The position numbers were made by a program, and so were the translations under genes. A stretch of DNA of 57,560 bases from JAHFLF01 sp964560145 (GTDB lineage Bacteria > Patescibacteriota > Minisyncoccia > UBA6257 > 1-14-0-10-44-23). The stretch lies in NCBI GenBank assembly GCA_964560145.1, contig CAZLKS010000001.1, positions 1 through 57,560 of the forward strand. Direction: 5' to 3'. Below the pieces are notes generated by a model. The model saw nothing but the letters and a program-made list of their open reading frames with translations. It was not told the origin of the DNA and did no database searches. Shown in pieces: positions 30,932 through 39,919 of this stretch; position 1 is the stretch's first letter; each line of letters starts with the position of its first letter.

Positions 30932-31771
30932 ATGAAGTTCGTATATTTTGGCAGCTTCCATCTATCAGCCGATATCCTTGCTGGCCTCGTACCAGCTGGT
31001 ATTGTGCCATCACACGTCATTTGCAGTCCTGATAAACCAGCGGGCCGGAAGAAAGTCTTAACTGCCCCTGCAGTCAAAACGCACATAGCGAATAGCAAAT
31101 GGCCCATAGAAATACTACAACCCGAATCACCATTAGCCATACGCGATACGCTATTAGCTCTTAATGCCGACTTCTTCCTCGTCATGGGCTACCCGCAAAT
31201 CATTCCGCAGAGCATTTTAGAAATTCCTCGCCTTGGCACCATCGGCGTTCATCCATCACTCCTGCCAAAATACCGCGGCGCCTCCCCTATTCAATCAGCA
31301 CTGCTTGCCGGAGAAAAAGAAACAGGCGTCACGCTCTATCAGATGGACGCGAAGATGGACCATGGGCCGATATTGGCAAATGGCAAATGGCTCATAGCAG
31401 ATGGCACCACAAATGCCGAGTTAGAAACGCAACTAGCGAAAGTAGCCGCTGACCTCTTAATTGAAACGCTTCCGAAATTCATTGAAGGCAAGATTATTCC
31501 AGTCGAACAGAATCACGCACAGGCAACCTTCACGAAGAAGTTCACCACGGCAGAGGGGCAGGTAGACATGGTCAACGACTCGCCCGAATCAATCTACCGC
31601 AAGATTCAAGCATTCAATCCCGAGCCCTCGGTTTGGACCATGAACTTCCCAGGGCGCGAGGGCGTGCGGGTTAAACTCTTAGAAGCAGAGCTACACGCGG
31701 GCTCATTGCACATTGGCATGATTCAGCCTGAAAGCAAAAAGCCAATGCGAGTGAAGCAAGTTATCGGCTAG
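30932..31771 (+). CDS. fmt: methionyl-tRNA formyltransferase
   Basis: A 279-residue enzyme that formylates initiator Met-tRNA. The formyltransferase core is clear: KFVYFGSFHLSADILAGL, GVHPSLLPKYRGASPIQSAL, ETGVTLYQMDAKMDHGPIL; a shortened C-terminal tRNA-binding domain follows (VKLLEAELHAG). It is shorter than the roughly 310-residue norm. Two segments (KTHIANSKWPIE and ILANGKWLIADG) coincide with the dispersed GCAAATAGCAAATGG-type repeat. Its stop abuts the convergent sod stop. Confidence 0.93.
   Translation: MKFVYFGSFHLSADILAGLVPAGIVPSHVICSPDKPAGRKKVLTAPAVKTHIANSKWPIEILQPESPLAIRDTLLALNADFFLVMGYPQIIPQSILEIPRLGTIGVHPSLLPKYRGASPIQSALLAGEKETGVTLYQMDAKMDHGPILANGKWLIADGTTNAELETQLAKVAADLLIETLPKFIEGKIIPVEQNHAQATFTKKFTTAEGQVDMVNDSPESIYRKIQAFNPEPSVWTMNFPGREGVRVKLLEAELHAGSLHIGMIQPESKKPMRVKQVIG
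31083..31165. repeat. in-gene repeat (fmt copies)
   Basis: AGCGAATAGCAAATGGCCCA and later CATTAGCCATACGCGATACG resemble the two arms of the gatB palindrome. A shorter copy, GGCAAATGGCAAATGGC, lies at about 31375-31391. All are read through in frame. Confidence 0.5.
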
Positions 31772-32398
31772 CTAGCTTCTTTTTTCGTGGCGCTGCGCAA
31801 GCCCATACTCTCCGAAAATCCTCTCTGCAAAACTCCAGTCTAGGTTCTTAAAGAATGAATCGATGTAGGCCTTTCGGCTGGTTCCGTAATCAATGAAGTA
31901 GGCGTGTTCGTAGATGTCCAGAACAATAATGGGAATTGCACCCCAGACCGCACCAACGTTGTGGCCGTCGGCGGCATATACGTGCAGTCGATTGTCACGA
32001 AAATCAAAAGCAGTTATCGCCCATCCGCGAGCGCTCATACCCGTCGCCACCATTTCTGTTTGCCACTCGGCAATGCTCCCAAAATCCTTTTCAATCATCG
32101 CAACAAAAGTCGGTGCTTTCGTTGCATCACCGCTGCCTTGCAAATGTCCGAAGTAGACCTCGTGCAGCTTCATACCGTTTACCGCAAAAGTCTCCTCGCG
32201 CTTCAACTCGCCAACAAAACTATACACGCCGTTCGCTTCGCTCTTATCGGCTGTTTCGAGCTTTGCCTGAATTTCATTGCTCTTCTTAACGTATCCTTCA
32301 TAGAGCTTGAAGTGTTCATTGAGCATCCTCAAACTCATCCCGTCGAGGTCTTGAGTAAACGGGTTCTGGTCTGGAGTGTAGTCTTTGCGATTTTTCAT
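31772..32398 (-). CDS. sodA: Fe/Mn superoxide dismutase
   Basis: A 208-residue protein with the SOD metal ligands: His in MLNEHFKLYEGYV, His in MKLHEVYFGHL, and Asp and His in LDIYEHAYFIDYG. It dismutates superoxide. The N-terminus (DYTPDQNPFTQDLDGMSLRM) is shortened and the usual YALPYDAL start is missing, as in several divergent bacterial SODs. Metal preference cannot be told. Its stop codon is directly adjacent to the fmt stop. Confidence 0.88.
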   Translation of the reverse strand: MKNRKDYTPDQNPFTQDLDGMSLRMLNEHFKLYEGYVKKSNEIQAKLETADKSEANGVYSFVGELKREETFAVNGMKLHEVYFGHLQGSGDATKAPTFVAMIEKDFGSIAEWQTEMVATGMSARGWAITAFDFRDNRLHVYAADGHNVGAVWGAIPIIVLDIYEHAYFIDYGTSRKAYIDSFFKNLDWSFAERIFGEYGLAQRHEKRS

Positions 32399-32453
32399 AC
32401 CTTAATACTATCACGGAGAACTGGTTTCTTCCGAGTACGTCAGAATGACTAAC

Positions 32454-32553
32454 NNNNNNNNNNNNNNNNNNNNNNNNNNNNNNNNNNNNNNNNNNNNNNN
32501 NNNNNNNNNNNNNNNNNNNNNNNNNNNNNNNNNNNNNNNNNNNNNNNNNNNNN
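32454..32553. other. assembly gap (100 N)
   Basis: A 100-N run between sodA and the pilin cluster. The true length is unknown; the flanks are not repeated. Confidence 0.95.
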
Positions 32554-32565
32554 CGAAGGCAAAAT

Positions 32566-32591
32566 CAAAAAGGCCCTTGCGGGCCTTTTTG
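32566..32591 (-). terminator. terminator after the first pilin
   Basis: AAAAAGGCCC / GGGCCTTTTT with a TTGC loop, able to terminate in both directions. Confidence 0.8.
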
Positions 32592-32605
32592 AAAATACCG
32601 AGGAA

Positions 32606-33058
32606 CTAGCGAGTAACCGAAATGGTTACGCCGAGCTCAGCGGAAGGAGCACTGACCGTAACGCGGCCAGAGGTGCCTCCAACCTGGAAAACCGAGTAGC
32701 CGGATACGTACGAACTCGTGCTGTTGTAGACGGCACCAGTCGCACTTGGGTCAAACGGCATGGAAGGCAAATAGGTATCAACAAGGCAAGGAGCGATGTT
32801 GTAACCAGTTGCGCTTGCCATGGTCGTGCTAGACGAAGGAATCGCACCAGCTGCACAGGTAAAGACACCACGGTTATCAGCCATGTTCTGGCCGATAGCG
32901 TTCAAGATAGCGTTAACGTTAGCCGAACGCTGCGTGTTGCGAGCCTGAGCAAACTGACGAGCTGGGTTCAAGGCTACGATGACCACTGAGGCCAAGATAG
33001 CGATGATACCGATAACAACGAGAAGTTCAATGAGGGTAAAACCCTTTTGAGAGCGCAT
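32606..33058 (-). CDS. type IV pilin (paralogue 1)
   Basis: A 150-residue prepilin. The cleavage and methylation site is QKGFTLIELLVVIGIIAILA (Gly before Phe, Glu at +5), so only about five leader residues are removed. The C-terminal domain holds two Cys (FTCAAG and APCLVD) that may form the D-region disulfide. The first 60 codons are essentially identical in DNA to the neighbouring paralogue at 33190, while the C-terminal halves differ. It is probably the major or minor pilin of the locus extending to pilB. Confidence 0.9.
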   Translation of the reverse strand: MRSQKGFTLIELLVVIGIIAILASVVIVALNPARQFAQARNTQRSANVNAILNAIGQNMADNRGVFTCAAGAIPSSSTTMASATGYNIAPCLVDTYLPSMPFDPSATGAVYNSTSSYVSGYSVFQVGGTSGRVTVSAPSAELGVTISVTR

Positions 33059-33140
33059 AGTTTAAAGTTTTGATAGATAGTCTCTCGACCCGCTGCCCCG
33101 GCAACGTGTATTTCCAATACTTCTTAAGTATATCAAATTA

Positions 33141-33166
33141 TAAGAGCCCCCGCGAGGGGGCTCTTA
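33141..33166 (-). terminator. hairpin between the two pilin genes
   Basis: TAAGAGCCCCC / GGGGGCTCTTA with a 4-nt loop. It lacks a long T-run, so it may attenuate or protect RNA as well as terminate. Confidence 0.6.
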
Positions 33167-33189
33167 TAGATAAGCAGTCTTATCAAGAA

Positions 33190-33636
33190 CTAGCGAGTGA
33201 CCGAGATAGCAACACCGAGCTCTGCAGAAGGAGCGCTGACCGTAACACGGCCACCGGCATCCTGAGAAACAGAGTAACCAGCGTTGTAATCAGTCGTGTC
33301 GGTGTAGTGAGCACCGGACGCACTTGGGTCAAACGGAAGTGATGGCAAATACGTCGTGACCAAGCACGAAGCGATATTGTAGCCACCAGTGTTCACCAAG
33401 TTCGTCGAGCTTGCTGGCAATGCACCAGCCGCACATGTCCAAACACCACGGTTATCAGCCATGTTCTGGCCGATAGCGTTCAAGATAGCGTTAACGTTAG
33501 CCGAACGCTGCGTGTTGCGAGCCTGAGCAAACTGACGAGCTGGGTTCAAGGCTACGATGACCACTGAGGCCAAGATAGCGATGATACCGATAACAACGAG
33601 AAGTTCAATGAGGGTAAAACCCTTTTGGTTCTTCAT
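33190..33636 (-). CDS. type IV pilin (paralogue 2)
   Basis: A 148-residue prepilin, MKNQKGFTLIELLVVIGIIA, with the same N-terminal helix as the adjacent pilin and a different surface domain. Cys residues are at WTCAAG and ASCLVT. A 185-bp block (33443-33627) is identical to 32865-33049. ATG 33636 is chosen so that the leader is short; an upstream in-frame start adds an implausible N-terminus. A strong hairpin (33141-33166) separates the two genes. Confidence 0.9.
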   Translation of the reverse strand: MKNQKGFTLIELLVVIGIIAILASVVIVALNPARQFAQARNTQRSANVNAILNAIGQNMADNRGVWTCAAGALPASSTNLVNTGGYNIASCLVTTYLPSLPFDPSASGAHYTDTTDYNAGYSVSQDAGGRVTVSAPSAELGVAISVTR

Positions 33637-33789
33637 AATGTGATTGTAAGTGAAAACTTGAAAAAGATTTCCAAAGAAATCCATCTCGACCTTTCTGTAT
33701 GAAAAAAGTATAGCAAGATAAGCCTATTTTAACTAAGCACCCCCCTGTTGATAACTTCGCTCGGCAAGTTCCTTTCGCCCGAAACGCAG

Positions 33790-35307
33790 CTACTTTATCT
33801 CCTCCCAGGATATAATATCGTACTGCGATGCAGTAATCGGAAAGCTCGGTGGTGGACCATACAAAAGATTCGCGTCATAGGTGATTACACGAGTTTGATA
33901 TCCAGTACCGTCGGTATAAGCCCATCCATATCGCTGATTGGTCGCAAGCATACCAAAGGCCGAAATTTTTGTTCGCGTGTAGCCCGTGCCACACTGCGAT
34001 GCGTAGTGATATCTTCCAACTCTACCATTCTGCGCAATCAGAGCTGCGTCGATTCTTAAGTCGTCCTCACTCGAGAATCCGACATTAAGATTGTTCTGCG
34101 ATATAAGCCCAATGACATCCTGCCCATCATAATTGGTATATAGCAAATCAGCATTGGTTGTAATGTTCGCGTACGTCGAAGAGTTGACTGGAAAACGCCC
34201 GGCACCGATATTCAGACGAGCCGTCGCAATCTGACCACTAATCCACAAATCGTCCTCGACGAAGATAATCCCGTTCGACGGGAAATTAACATTACTCGCC
34301 AAGAGAGTTCGCGTACTCACCGTCCAACTCCCCCAGCCCGCCTCAGCCGAGCCACTATTATTCCTGCAGTTATTCGAAAGACTCGTTACGCTATTCACGC
34401 GATAGATATCAAACTTATCTGTTGTCTTCAAAATAATCTCATATCCGAGTCCGCCCGAGGCGCCGCGATAATAACCGCTCGCCGTCTGAGCTGCAGTTTT
34501 CATGTCTGCTAAATTTTGCGTGATGCCATTAAAATCAACAGCGGGCATCGGAAACTGCCGACCAGCCTTAAACACATCGTTACGCACCGGCATCGCCACT
34601 GGCGGCAATGGGTCAGTTGGTGCGAGGTGCGTGTGAACACCGAACTCACTACCGCCAGCATGGTCGGGGTCGTCATAACTCGCCACGGCACTAGTTACCA
34701 AATTATAGGCAGTGCCATCAAAACGGATTCCGCCGTTGCTGTGTAGCTGCCCGTACACCTTTGTCCCCTCGCCAAATCGGATATTCGCATTCGCCGCAAC
34801 AGAGTACCGCGCAAAAGACGGCAGCCCCATCTTTACTTTAATAATCTTGCTGACAGTGGGGTCGGCGTCAACCCGGCCAGTTGATTTAATGGTTACGATA
34901 GTTGTGCCGTTCGCTGGCGGCGTAATCTCTAAATCAAACTGACCAAGACGAACTCCATTACGATCGTAGAATGCATGCACGTAAGGGCCGGAGCCGGTTT
35001 GTCCGTCCTTGAAATCAAGTGGAGCGTGCGCAAGGTGCCATCGATAATATTCGATACCGGCTTCGGCAATTGAGAAGGCCTGACTCTTGTTTGCATCGCG
35101 ACTGACAGTTGTTACGTAGGTATTCGTCCACAAAACGAATCCGGACAAAAGAAAAGTCGCAACTGCTCCAAGTATCAGCACCTGAAGCGACATCTGCCCC
35201 GAGCAACTACGAGCTACGAAATACTTACGAATGTACGAACTCAACACGCCGAGTCTCGTACTCGTACTTTCGTATGCTTTCGTATTTCGTGACCAGAAAA
35301 AATTCAT
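33790..35307 (-). CDS. PilX-like surface protein
   Basis: A 505-residue protein. A membrane helix at about 42-62 (SLQVLILGAVATFLLSGFVLW) is followed by SRDANKSQAFSIAEAGIEYY, the pattern of PilX/GspK-like proteins, and then a long extracellular beta-rich domain. It sits between the pilin and prepilin genes, so it is probably a minor pilin-associated tip or assembly protein. The first 40 residues (KAYESTSTRLGVLSSYIRKY) are encoded by a tract of TACGAAA-type repeats and look like an added extension. Confidence 0.7.
   Translation of the reverse strand: MNFFWSRNTKAYESTSTRLGVLSSYIRKYFVARSCSGQMSLQVLILGAVATFLLSGFVLWTNTYVTTVSRDANKSQAFSIAEAGIEYYRWHLAHAPLDFKDGQTGSGPYVHAFYDRNGVRLGQFDLEITPPANGTTIVTIKSTGRVDADPTVSKIIKVKMGLPSFARYSVAANANIRFGEGTKVYGQLHSNGGIRFDGTAYNLVTSAVASYDDPDHAGGSEFGVHTHLAPTDPLPPVAMPVRNDVFKAGRQFPMPAVDFNGITQNLADMKTAAQTASGYYRGASGGLGYEIILKTTDKFDIYRVNSVTSLSNNCRNNSGSAEAGWGSWTVSTRTLLASNVNFPSNGIIFVEDDLWISGQIATARLNIGAGRFPVNSSTYANITTNADLLYTNYDGQDVIGLISQNNLNVGFSSEDDLRIDAALIAQNGRVGRYHYASQCGTGYTRTKISAFGMLATNQRYGWAYTDGTGYQTRVITYDANLLYGPPPSFPITASQYDIISWEEIK
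35225..35290. repeat. TACGAAA/TTTCGTA-type dispersed repeat
   Basis: Repeated CTTTCGTATGCTTTCGTATT-like units run into the N-terminal coding region of the PilX-like gene. Similar units occur at 30335-30362 and 30385-30412. Confidence 0.5.
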
Positions 35308-35310
35308 ACA

Positions 35311-35916
35311 TTATTTATTGCGAAGATTACGAATAGTGGCCTGCGTTTCAACGCCAGTGATTGAGGGCGTACTCGTCGTTCCCTGATTCGCAACGAGCGT
35401 TATCTTTATCGTTCGCACTTTTGAAACGTCAACGGGCTGCTGAAGCGGTGTTGAATCGGGGCTGGTTGCAGTCTTATCATAATACGTAAAAAGTTGTGCC
35501 CCTGGTATGACGCCATACACAACGTCGCGAATAGCCTCAGTAGACGTCACATACTCGAGTGGACTACCCGTCGGCGTCACAACCCCCTTCTTAAAAGTTG
35601 TACCGTCGAGATAATAATGCACGAGGTCGAATAGTCCATCTTGTGTCACATCGCTATAGAACTTCAAAGAACTTGTGCCCGCTTCGAGAATCGGATAACT
35701 GCCGTCGTTCGCCTGACTGGCACTGCGAATCTCGGGTAGGATAACCTGCATCGTCTGATCAAGTGCAGCCTGAGTAATAAGCGAACCGCTGAAACGCAAA
35801 GTTGAATCAGTCACATCCCGCGAAAGACGCATAAACAAAACACCAACCATCATCACTATCCCCATAGTGACAACGAGTTCTATTAGTGTGAAACCTTTTT
35901 TATCTCGTAGTATCAT
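35311..35916 (-). CDS. type IV prepilin-like protein (minor pilin)
   Basis: A 201-residue protein with a prepilin N-terminus, DKKGFTLIELVVTMGIVMMV, and a C-terminal beta-rich domain. It is probably a minor pseudopilin of the PilW/GspJ type. The start at ATG 35916 is chosen because it leaves a short basic leader; the longer version overlaps the upstream gene. It follows the large prepilin by 8 nt and precedes the PilX-like gene by 3 nt, so all are one operon. Confidence 0.85.
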   Translation of the reverse strand: MILRDKKGFTLIELVVTMGIVMMVGVLFMRLSRDVTDSTLRFSGSLITQAALDQTMQVILPEIRSASQANDGSYPILEAGTSSLKFYSDVTQDGLFDLVHYYLDGTTFKKGVVTPTGSPLEYVTSTEAIRDVVYGVIPGAQLFTYYDKTATSPDSTPLQQPVDVSKVRTIKITLVANQGTTSTPSITGVETQATIRNLRNK

Positions 35917-35924
35917 GGCTTTCG

Positions 35925-37703
35925 TTATTGCATAATCAAACGCACTTCTTGCCAACCGCTCACCACACTGACCGTAGTAGTCGTCGGTTGGTAGCCCGTC
36001 TTTGTTGCGGTTATCGTATAACTGCCAGTACTCATTCCGCTAAACAGCGCTTGTCCACGAGCGGTACATCCAGATGCGAATGAAATAGCGATATCTTGCA
36101 GACTCGGAGTCAGCGTTTCGTCGGTGGTGTTTAAAAATGCCTTATAGCGAAGGAACTGTTTCCCGTCATACTGCGTACTAAGTGAGCTTGTTGCGGTATA
36201 AAAGGTGCCGCTCGTGCCATCAGGACCAGTGTATGTCCATGGTCCACTCGAAGCGTTGGCGGTTGCAAGCTGCAACTTCAAAGAAGTCCCCGCTGGTTGA
36301 TTTACTGGAAGCCAGCTCAATCCGGCAAAAATAACTGAAGAGGTACCGAAATCAATACTGTTTGATTCGACAAAACTATTAGTGCTGGTTGGATACACGC
36401 CGCCAGTCTGGATAAGTCGCAATTCCCCCGCTGGTGAAGAGTCGCTAACGTTGCCGTCTTGTGCCCCGTAGCGAGCGCCAGCCCAGCTCGTCTCACTATA
36501 CTGCTCTTGCCCAGTTATCGTTGTGCTGCTATACCCTGTTTTTGTCAGGCTCAGTGTAACATCCGGAATAATCACACCAGCGCTCGTTACCGCTGTCACC
36601 AGCAAGGCGTTCGCCGCCTTTGGTTTCACTAAAAGATTTAGCGCCGTCGTTTCATTGGGACCGATTGTCAGCGGCACCAGAGGTGCACTGCCAGCTATAT
36701 CATATGCGGCATCTCCTCCAACAAAAGAATACGTGTCCCAAAACAGTCCTGTTCGTGCCGACTGTCCAGCACTATCAGTGGTAAATACTTTTTGATAAAG
36801 ATAATAATTCGGACCAGTGCCGATTACTTTTTGTCCTTGCTGTGTCATGCGAACCGCTGGAACCGCCTGACACATCACATCATGCGTCTGCACATTAATA
36901 GCGCTCACCCTATCTATCGCAAAGCTGGCAGAGGTCACTTGTTGCGTCGCCACTGTCGCGTGTCCAGGAGTAGGATTCGGATTGGTACTACTCGCCGAAT
37001 ATGTTTGCGCTGTTGTATAGCCCGTCTTACTGACGGTAATTTCATATCCGTTTGTGCTCGTCGGCACATCAACGAGCTGAAGCCGCCCACCGGCACTCGT
37101 CGTATCATCAATCGTAATACTCGGCGAAACTTTTGTATTACGGACATGAACATTTGCTCCACTGACCGCCTGCCCACTCGCATCAAAAACAGTCACAAAG
37201 AGTGAACCATTTCTCGTATTGCTCTCAAGATTCTGCGGCGCAACAAGCGTAGTGAAAACAACTGGCACAAATCGAAAACAGGTCGGACACTGTACCTGTA
37301 GCTCAACAATGCGCGAATCGGCTGGAGCTGTGTCTCCGGGATTTCTGCCCGCCATGCCATCAAAAGGATCATCAACGTTACGCACGAAGTAGTTCACCAC
37401 AAACTGCTGACCCTCATAAGCAATCGTAGTGCTCGCAGGCAGTACGCCGACCGGATACCCACCAGCGATACCGACGCTGTCGTACGGCATATTACGAATG
37501 ATTTCCACCTGTTTGTTAATCAGCGAAGTCGCGAGCGTATGAATACGGGTTCTACCGATAACATCGAGAATGTTTGAGTAACTCATGAAAACAAATCCAG
37601 CAATCAGTCCGAAGATGGCTATCGTCACCACAACTTCAATTAAGGTAAAGCCACGGGTGGCGGGATACGAACGCGATGGTAAGTGTTTTATATCAGCATT
37701 CAT
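35925..37703 (-). CDS. large prepilin with carboxypeptidase-regulatory-like repeats
   Basis: A 592-residue protein with a prepilin N-terminus at about residue 18 (RGFTLIEVVVTIAIFGLIAG) and a very long extracellular part containing several Ig-like/carboxypeptidase-regulatory-like repeats (GSLFVTVFDASGQAVSGANV, VTSAGVIIPDVTLSLTKTGY, MSTGSYTITATKTGYQ). It may be a tip adhesin carried on the pilus. It is directly followed by further prepilins. Confidence 0.8.
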   Translation of the reverse strand: MNADIKHLPSRSYPATRGFTLIEVVVTIAIFGLIAGFVFMSYSNILDVIGRTRIHTLATSLINKQVEIIRNMPYDSVGIAGGYPVGVLPASTTIAYEGQQFVVNYFVRNVDDPFDGMAGRNPGDTAPADSRIVELQVQCPTCFRFVPVVFTTLVAPQNLESNTRNGSLFVTVFDASGQAVSGANVHVRNTKVSPSITIDDTTSAGGRLQLVDVPTSTNGYEITVSKTGYTTAQTYSASSTNPNPTPGHATVATQQVTSASFAIDRVSAINVQTHDVMCQAVPAVRMTQQGQKVIGTGPNYYLYQKVFTTDSAGQSARTGLFWDTYSFVGGDAAYDIAGSAPLVPLTIGPNETTALNLLVKPKAANALLVTAVTSAGVIIPDVTLSLTKTGYSSTTITGQEQYSETSWAGARYGAQDGNVSDSSPAGELRLIQTGGVYPTSTNSFVESNSIDFGTSSVIFAGLSWLPVNQPAGTSLKLQLATANASSGPWTYTGPDGTSGTFYTATSSLSTQYDGKQFLRYKAFLNTTDETLTPSLQDIAISFASGCTARGQALFSGMSTGSYTITATKTGYQPTTTTVSVVSGWQEVRLIMQ

Positions 37704-37731
37704 AGTACAGGCATTGGTATGCCACCCAAGG

Positions 37732-38922
37732 CTATCGTGTTAACGACTGACTAATAGAGTAAATAGGTGTCACAACGGAAAGCGCCATGAAACCGACGAG
37801 TAAACCCATGAAGAGCAGTAAAAACGGCTCGATGATGCTGTTTAAATTTTTCAAAACCTCATCAACATCTTCTTCGTAAAAGGTCGAGAGATATTCTAAG
37901 TTCTCGGTCAGATTGCCGGTGTTCTCTCCCACCTGAATCATGTTGGTGAAAATCGGCGGGAACATATCTGGCTTTTTCGCGAGATACACACAAAAAAACT
38001 CACCACGCCTGAGCATTTCACCGGCGGTTCGCAGCTCGTGGCGATAGACGCGATTATCCAGTGCATCCGAAGTAATGTTGACGGACTCAATTACCTGCGT
38101 ACCACTCTTCAATAGAAGACCGAGAATACGAGAGATGCTCGCCATGTTAACTTTCATCGCGATTTTGCCGACGACGGGGATTTTGAGTAGCACGTGATGC
38201 CAACCGTGCTTAAACCATTCGTACTTCGACATGATAATGAGAGCGACAATCACAAACACAACCACCGCCGCAATCCAACCGGTGTACGAGGTGACAAAGT
38301 TCGTCGTCGCAATCAAAATCCGAGTACTCATCGGCAGTGTAATCTTTAAGCTCGAGAACACGGGCAAAATTTTAGGAAAAACGGCGACCATCAAAGTCAC
38401 CACGATGCCGACTGTGGCACAAAAAATAACCGCTGGATAAATCATCGCCCCGCGAACCTTACTGCGAAGCTCTTGCTTCTTTTTCAGCTCTTTCGCCAAG
38501 TAGGTTAAGTTCTCGGTCAGCGTACCACTTTGCTCACCCACCCGAACTATATTAATGAAGAGCTGTCCGAAGATACTCACGTAGCGCTCCATACTCGCCG
38601 ATAGGAACATGCCATTGGCAGTATCAGCAATAATCGTGTCGAGAATCTTGATAAAGGACTTAGATTTAGTCTGAGCCTGAATCAGTTTTAAGCTGTCTTG
38701 CATCGACATACCCGCTTTAATACCCACCGAAAGATGTCGAGCAAAAAGTACGCGCTCCTGAAGCGGCACGCTTAAAAACATCCCCTCGTTGAGCTTTTTG
38801 AAAAAGGCACCGAAGTCAAAATTCGCCTTTGCTGGAGGCGCTTTCTCGGTGGGTAGCTTCTTTCCGAGTGTTGCCGGAGTGATAACTTGTGCTGGTGCTG
38901 GTGCTGGTTCTTGCTCAGTCAT
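37732..38922 (-). CDS. pilC: type IV pilus assembly protein PilC
   Basis: A 396-residue inner-membrane platform protein of the GspF/PilC family. Two GspF domains are seen, the first near VLFARHLSVGIKAGMSMQDS and the second near KVNMASISRILGLLLKSGTQ, with membrane helices at about 180-205, 235-260 and 365-390. It connects the PilB motor to the pilus. ATG 38922 is favoured: TATACT lies 7 nt upstream on this strand, and the longer N-terminal extension is unlike the family. Confidence 0.93.
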   Translation of the reverse strand: MTEQEPAPAPAQVITPATLGKKLPTEKAPPAKANFDFGAFFKKLNEGMFLSVPLQERVLFARHLSVGIKAGMSMQDSLKLIQAQTKSKSFIKILDTIIADTANGMFLSASMERYVSIFGQLFINIVRVGEQSGTLTENLTYLAKELKKKQELRSKVRGAMIYPAVIFCATVGIVVTLMVAVFPKILPVFSSLKITLPMSTRILIATTNFVTSYTGWIAAVVVFVIVALIIMSKYEWFKHGWHHVLLKIPVVGKIAMKVNMASISRILGLLLKSGTQVIESVNITSDALDNRVYRHELRTAGEMLRRGEFFCVYLAKKPDMFPPIFTNMIQVGENTGNLTENLEYLSTFYEEDVDEVLKNLNSIIEPFLLLFMGLLVGFMALSVVTPIYSISQSLTR

Positions 38923-38929
38923 TACTATT

Positions 38930-38935
38930 AGTATA
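38930..38935 (-). promoter_or_regulatory. -10 box, leaderless pilC transcript
   Basis: TATACT on the minus strand, 7 nt before the pilC ATG, in the space between pilB and pilC. Confidence 0.45.
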
Positions 38936-38971
38936 CCACTAGACAGCAGAGGGCACTCAGCAAAAAGACCT

Positions 38972-39919
38972 CTATTCGTGGAAGACGCGCAGTATTTCTT
39001 CGATGGTCGTCTGTCCCGCCACCGCTTTTTCAAATCCGTCCTTAGTCATCGTCACCATGCCAGCAGCAATCGCCGCTTTACGCACCTCGTCAGCGTTAGC
39101 CCGCCGCATAATTAACTCGCGCATTTTTTCATCCACCTCAAGCACCTCGTGAATACCAACACGCCCTTTGTATCCCGAGTGATTACAGCGCGCACACCCC
39201 TCCCCTTTATAGAAAGTTCGATTGTCGCCGATAAGTTCCGGCGGAAAAGCCTCGGTCAATGCAGACATCTCCGCATCGGTGAAAACTTTCTTCACTTTAC
39301 AATCACTGCAAATAGTACGGACTAAGCGTTGACCGATGGCGATGTTAATCGTTGAGGCAATCAAAAATGGTTCCACGCCCAAATCAAGCAATCGAGGCAT
39401 CGTCGTCGGTGCGTCGTTGGTGTGGAGCGTTGAAAGCACCAAGTGTCCGGTCATAGCAGCGTTGACTGCAATGTTGGCTGTTTCGCCGTCACGAATTTCA
39501 CCGACCATGACGACGTTCGGNNNNNNNNNNNNNNNNNNNNNNNNNNNNNNNNNNNNNNNNNNNNNNNNNNNNNNNNNNNNNNNNNNNNNNNNNNNNNNNN
39601 NNNNNNNNNNNNNNNNNNNNTCTTGCGCTGCTTGGTGTTCATCAGTACGCATCGCCGAAAGCACCTTGATGCGAGTAATGATTTCTGAGTGGAGCTCTTT
39701 AGGAAATGAATACACGTCGTGAAGCACACCATCGACTCGGAAACGCAAACGAAGGTGCTTCTCCTCTGGGTCCATGTGAATATCCGAAGCTCGCGCTAAA
39801 TATGCCTGAATAATCACCATATCCACCATCTTGATAATGGAACGAAAAGGAGCGGCCTTGTCGACCTCCTTTTGTAGCGCCTCCATATTCAGTTGTATTG
39901 AACCCTCAACTTCAGCCAT
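38972..39919 (-). CDS. pilB: type IV pilus assembly ATPase PilB, short and gap-interrupted
   Basis: Visible parts are the N2/early C domain (ASDIHMDPEEKHLRLRFRVD) and the later ATPase region (Walker B area VMVGEIRDGETANIAVNAAM, TGHLVLSTLHTNDAP, the zinc-type CSDCKVKK...CARCNHSGYKGR, C-terminal helices). A 100-N gap hides the Walker A loop; in family members about 110-120 residues lie here, so the true gap is probably longer than 100 nt. The N-terminal MshEN-like domain (about 150-200 residues) is absent; the ORF begins at a dispersed repeat. Confidence 0.85.
   Translation of the reverse strand: MAEVEGSIQLNMEALQKEVDKAAPFRSIIKMVDMVIIQAYLARASDIHMDPEEKHLRLRFRVDGVLHDVYSFPKELHSEIITRIKVLSAMRTDEHQAAQXXXXXXXXXXXXXXXXXXXXXXXXXXXXXXXXXXPNVVMVGEIRDGETANIAVNAAMTGHLVLSTLHTNDAPTTMPRLLDLGVEPFLIASTINIAIGQRLVRTICSDCKVKKVFTDAEMSALTEAFPPELIGDNRTFYKGEGCARCNHSGYKGRVGIHEVLEVDEKMRELIMRRANADEVRKAAIAAGMVTMTKDGFEKAVAGQTTIEEILRVFHE
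39521..39620. other. assembly gap (100 N) in pilB
   Basis: A gap of unknown true length replacing the Walker A part of PilB; the flanks are not repeated. Confidence 0.95.
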
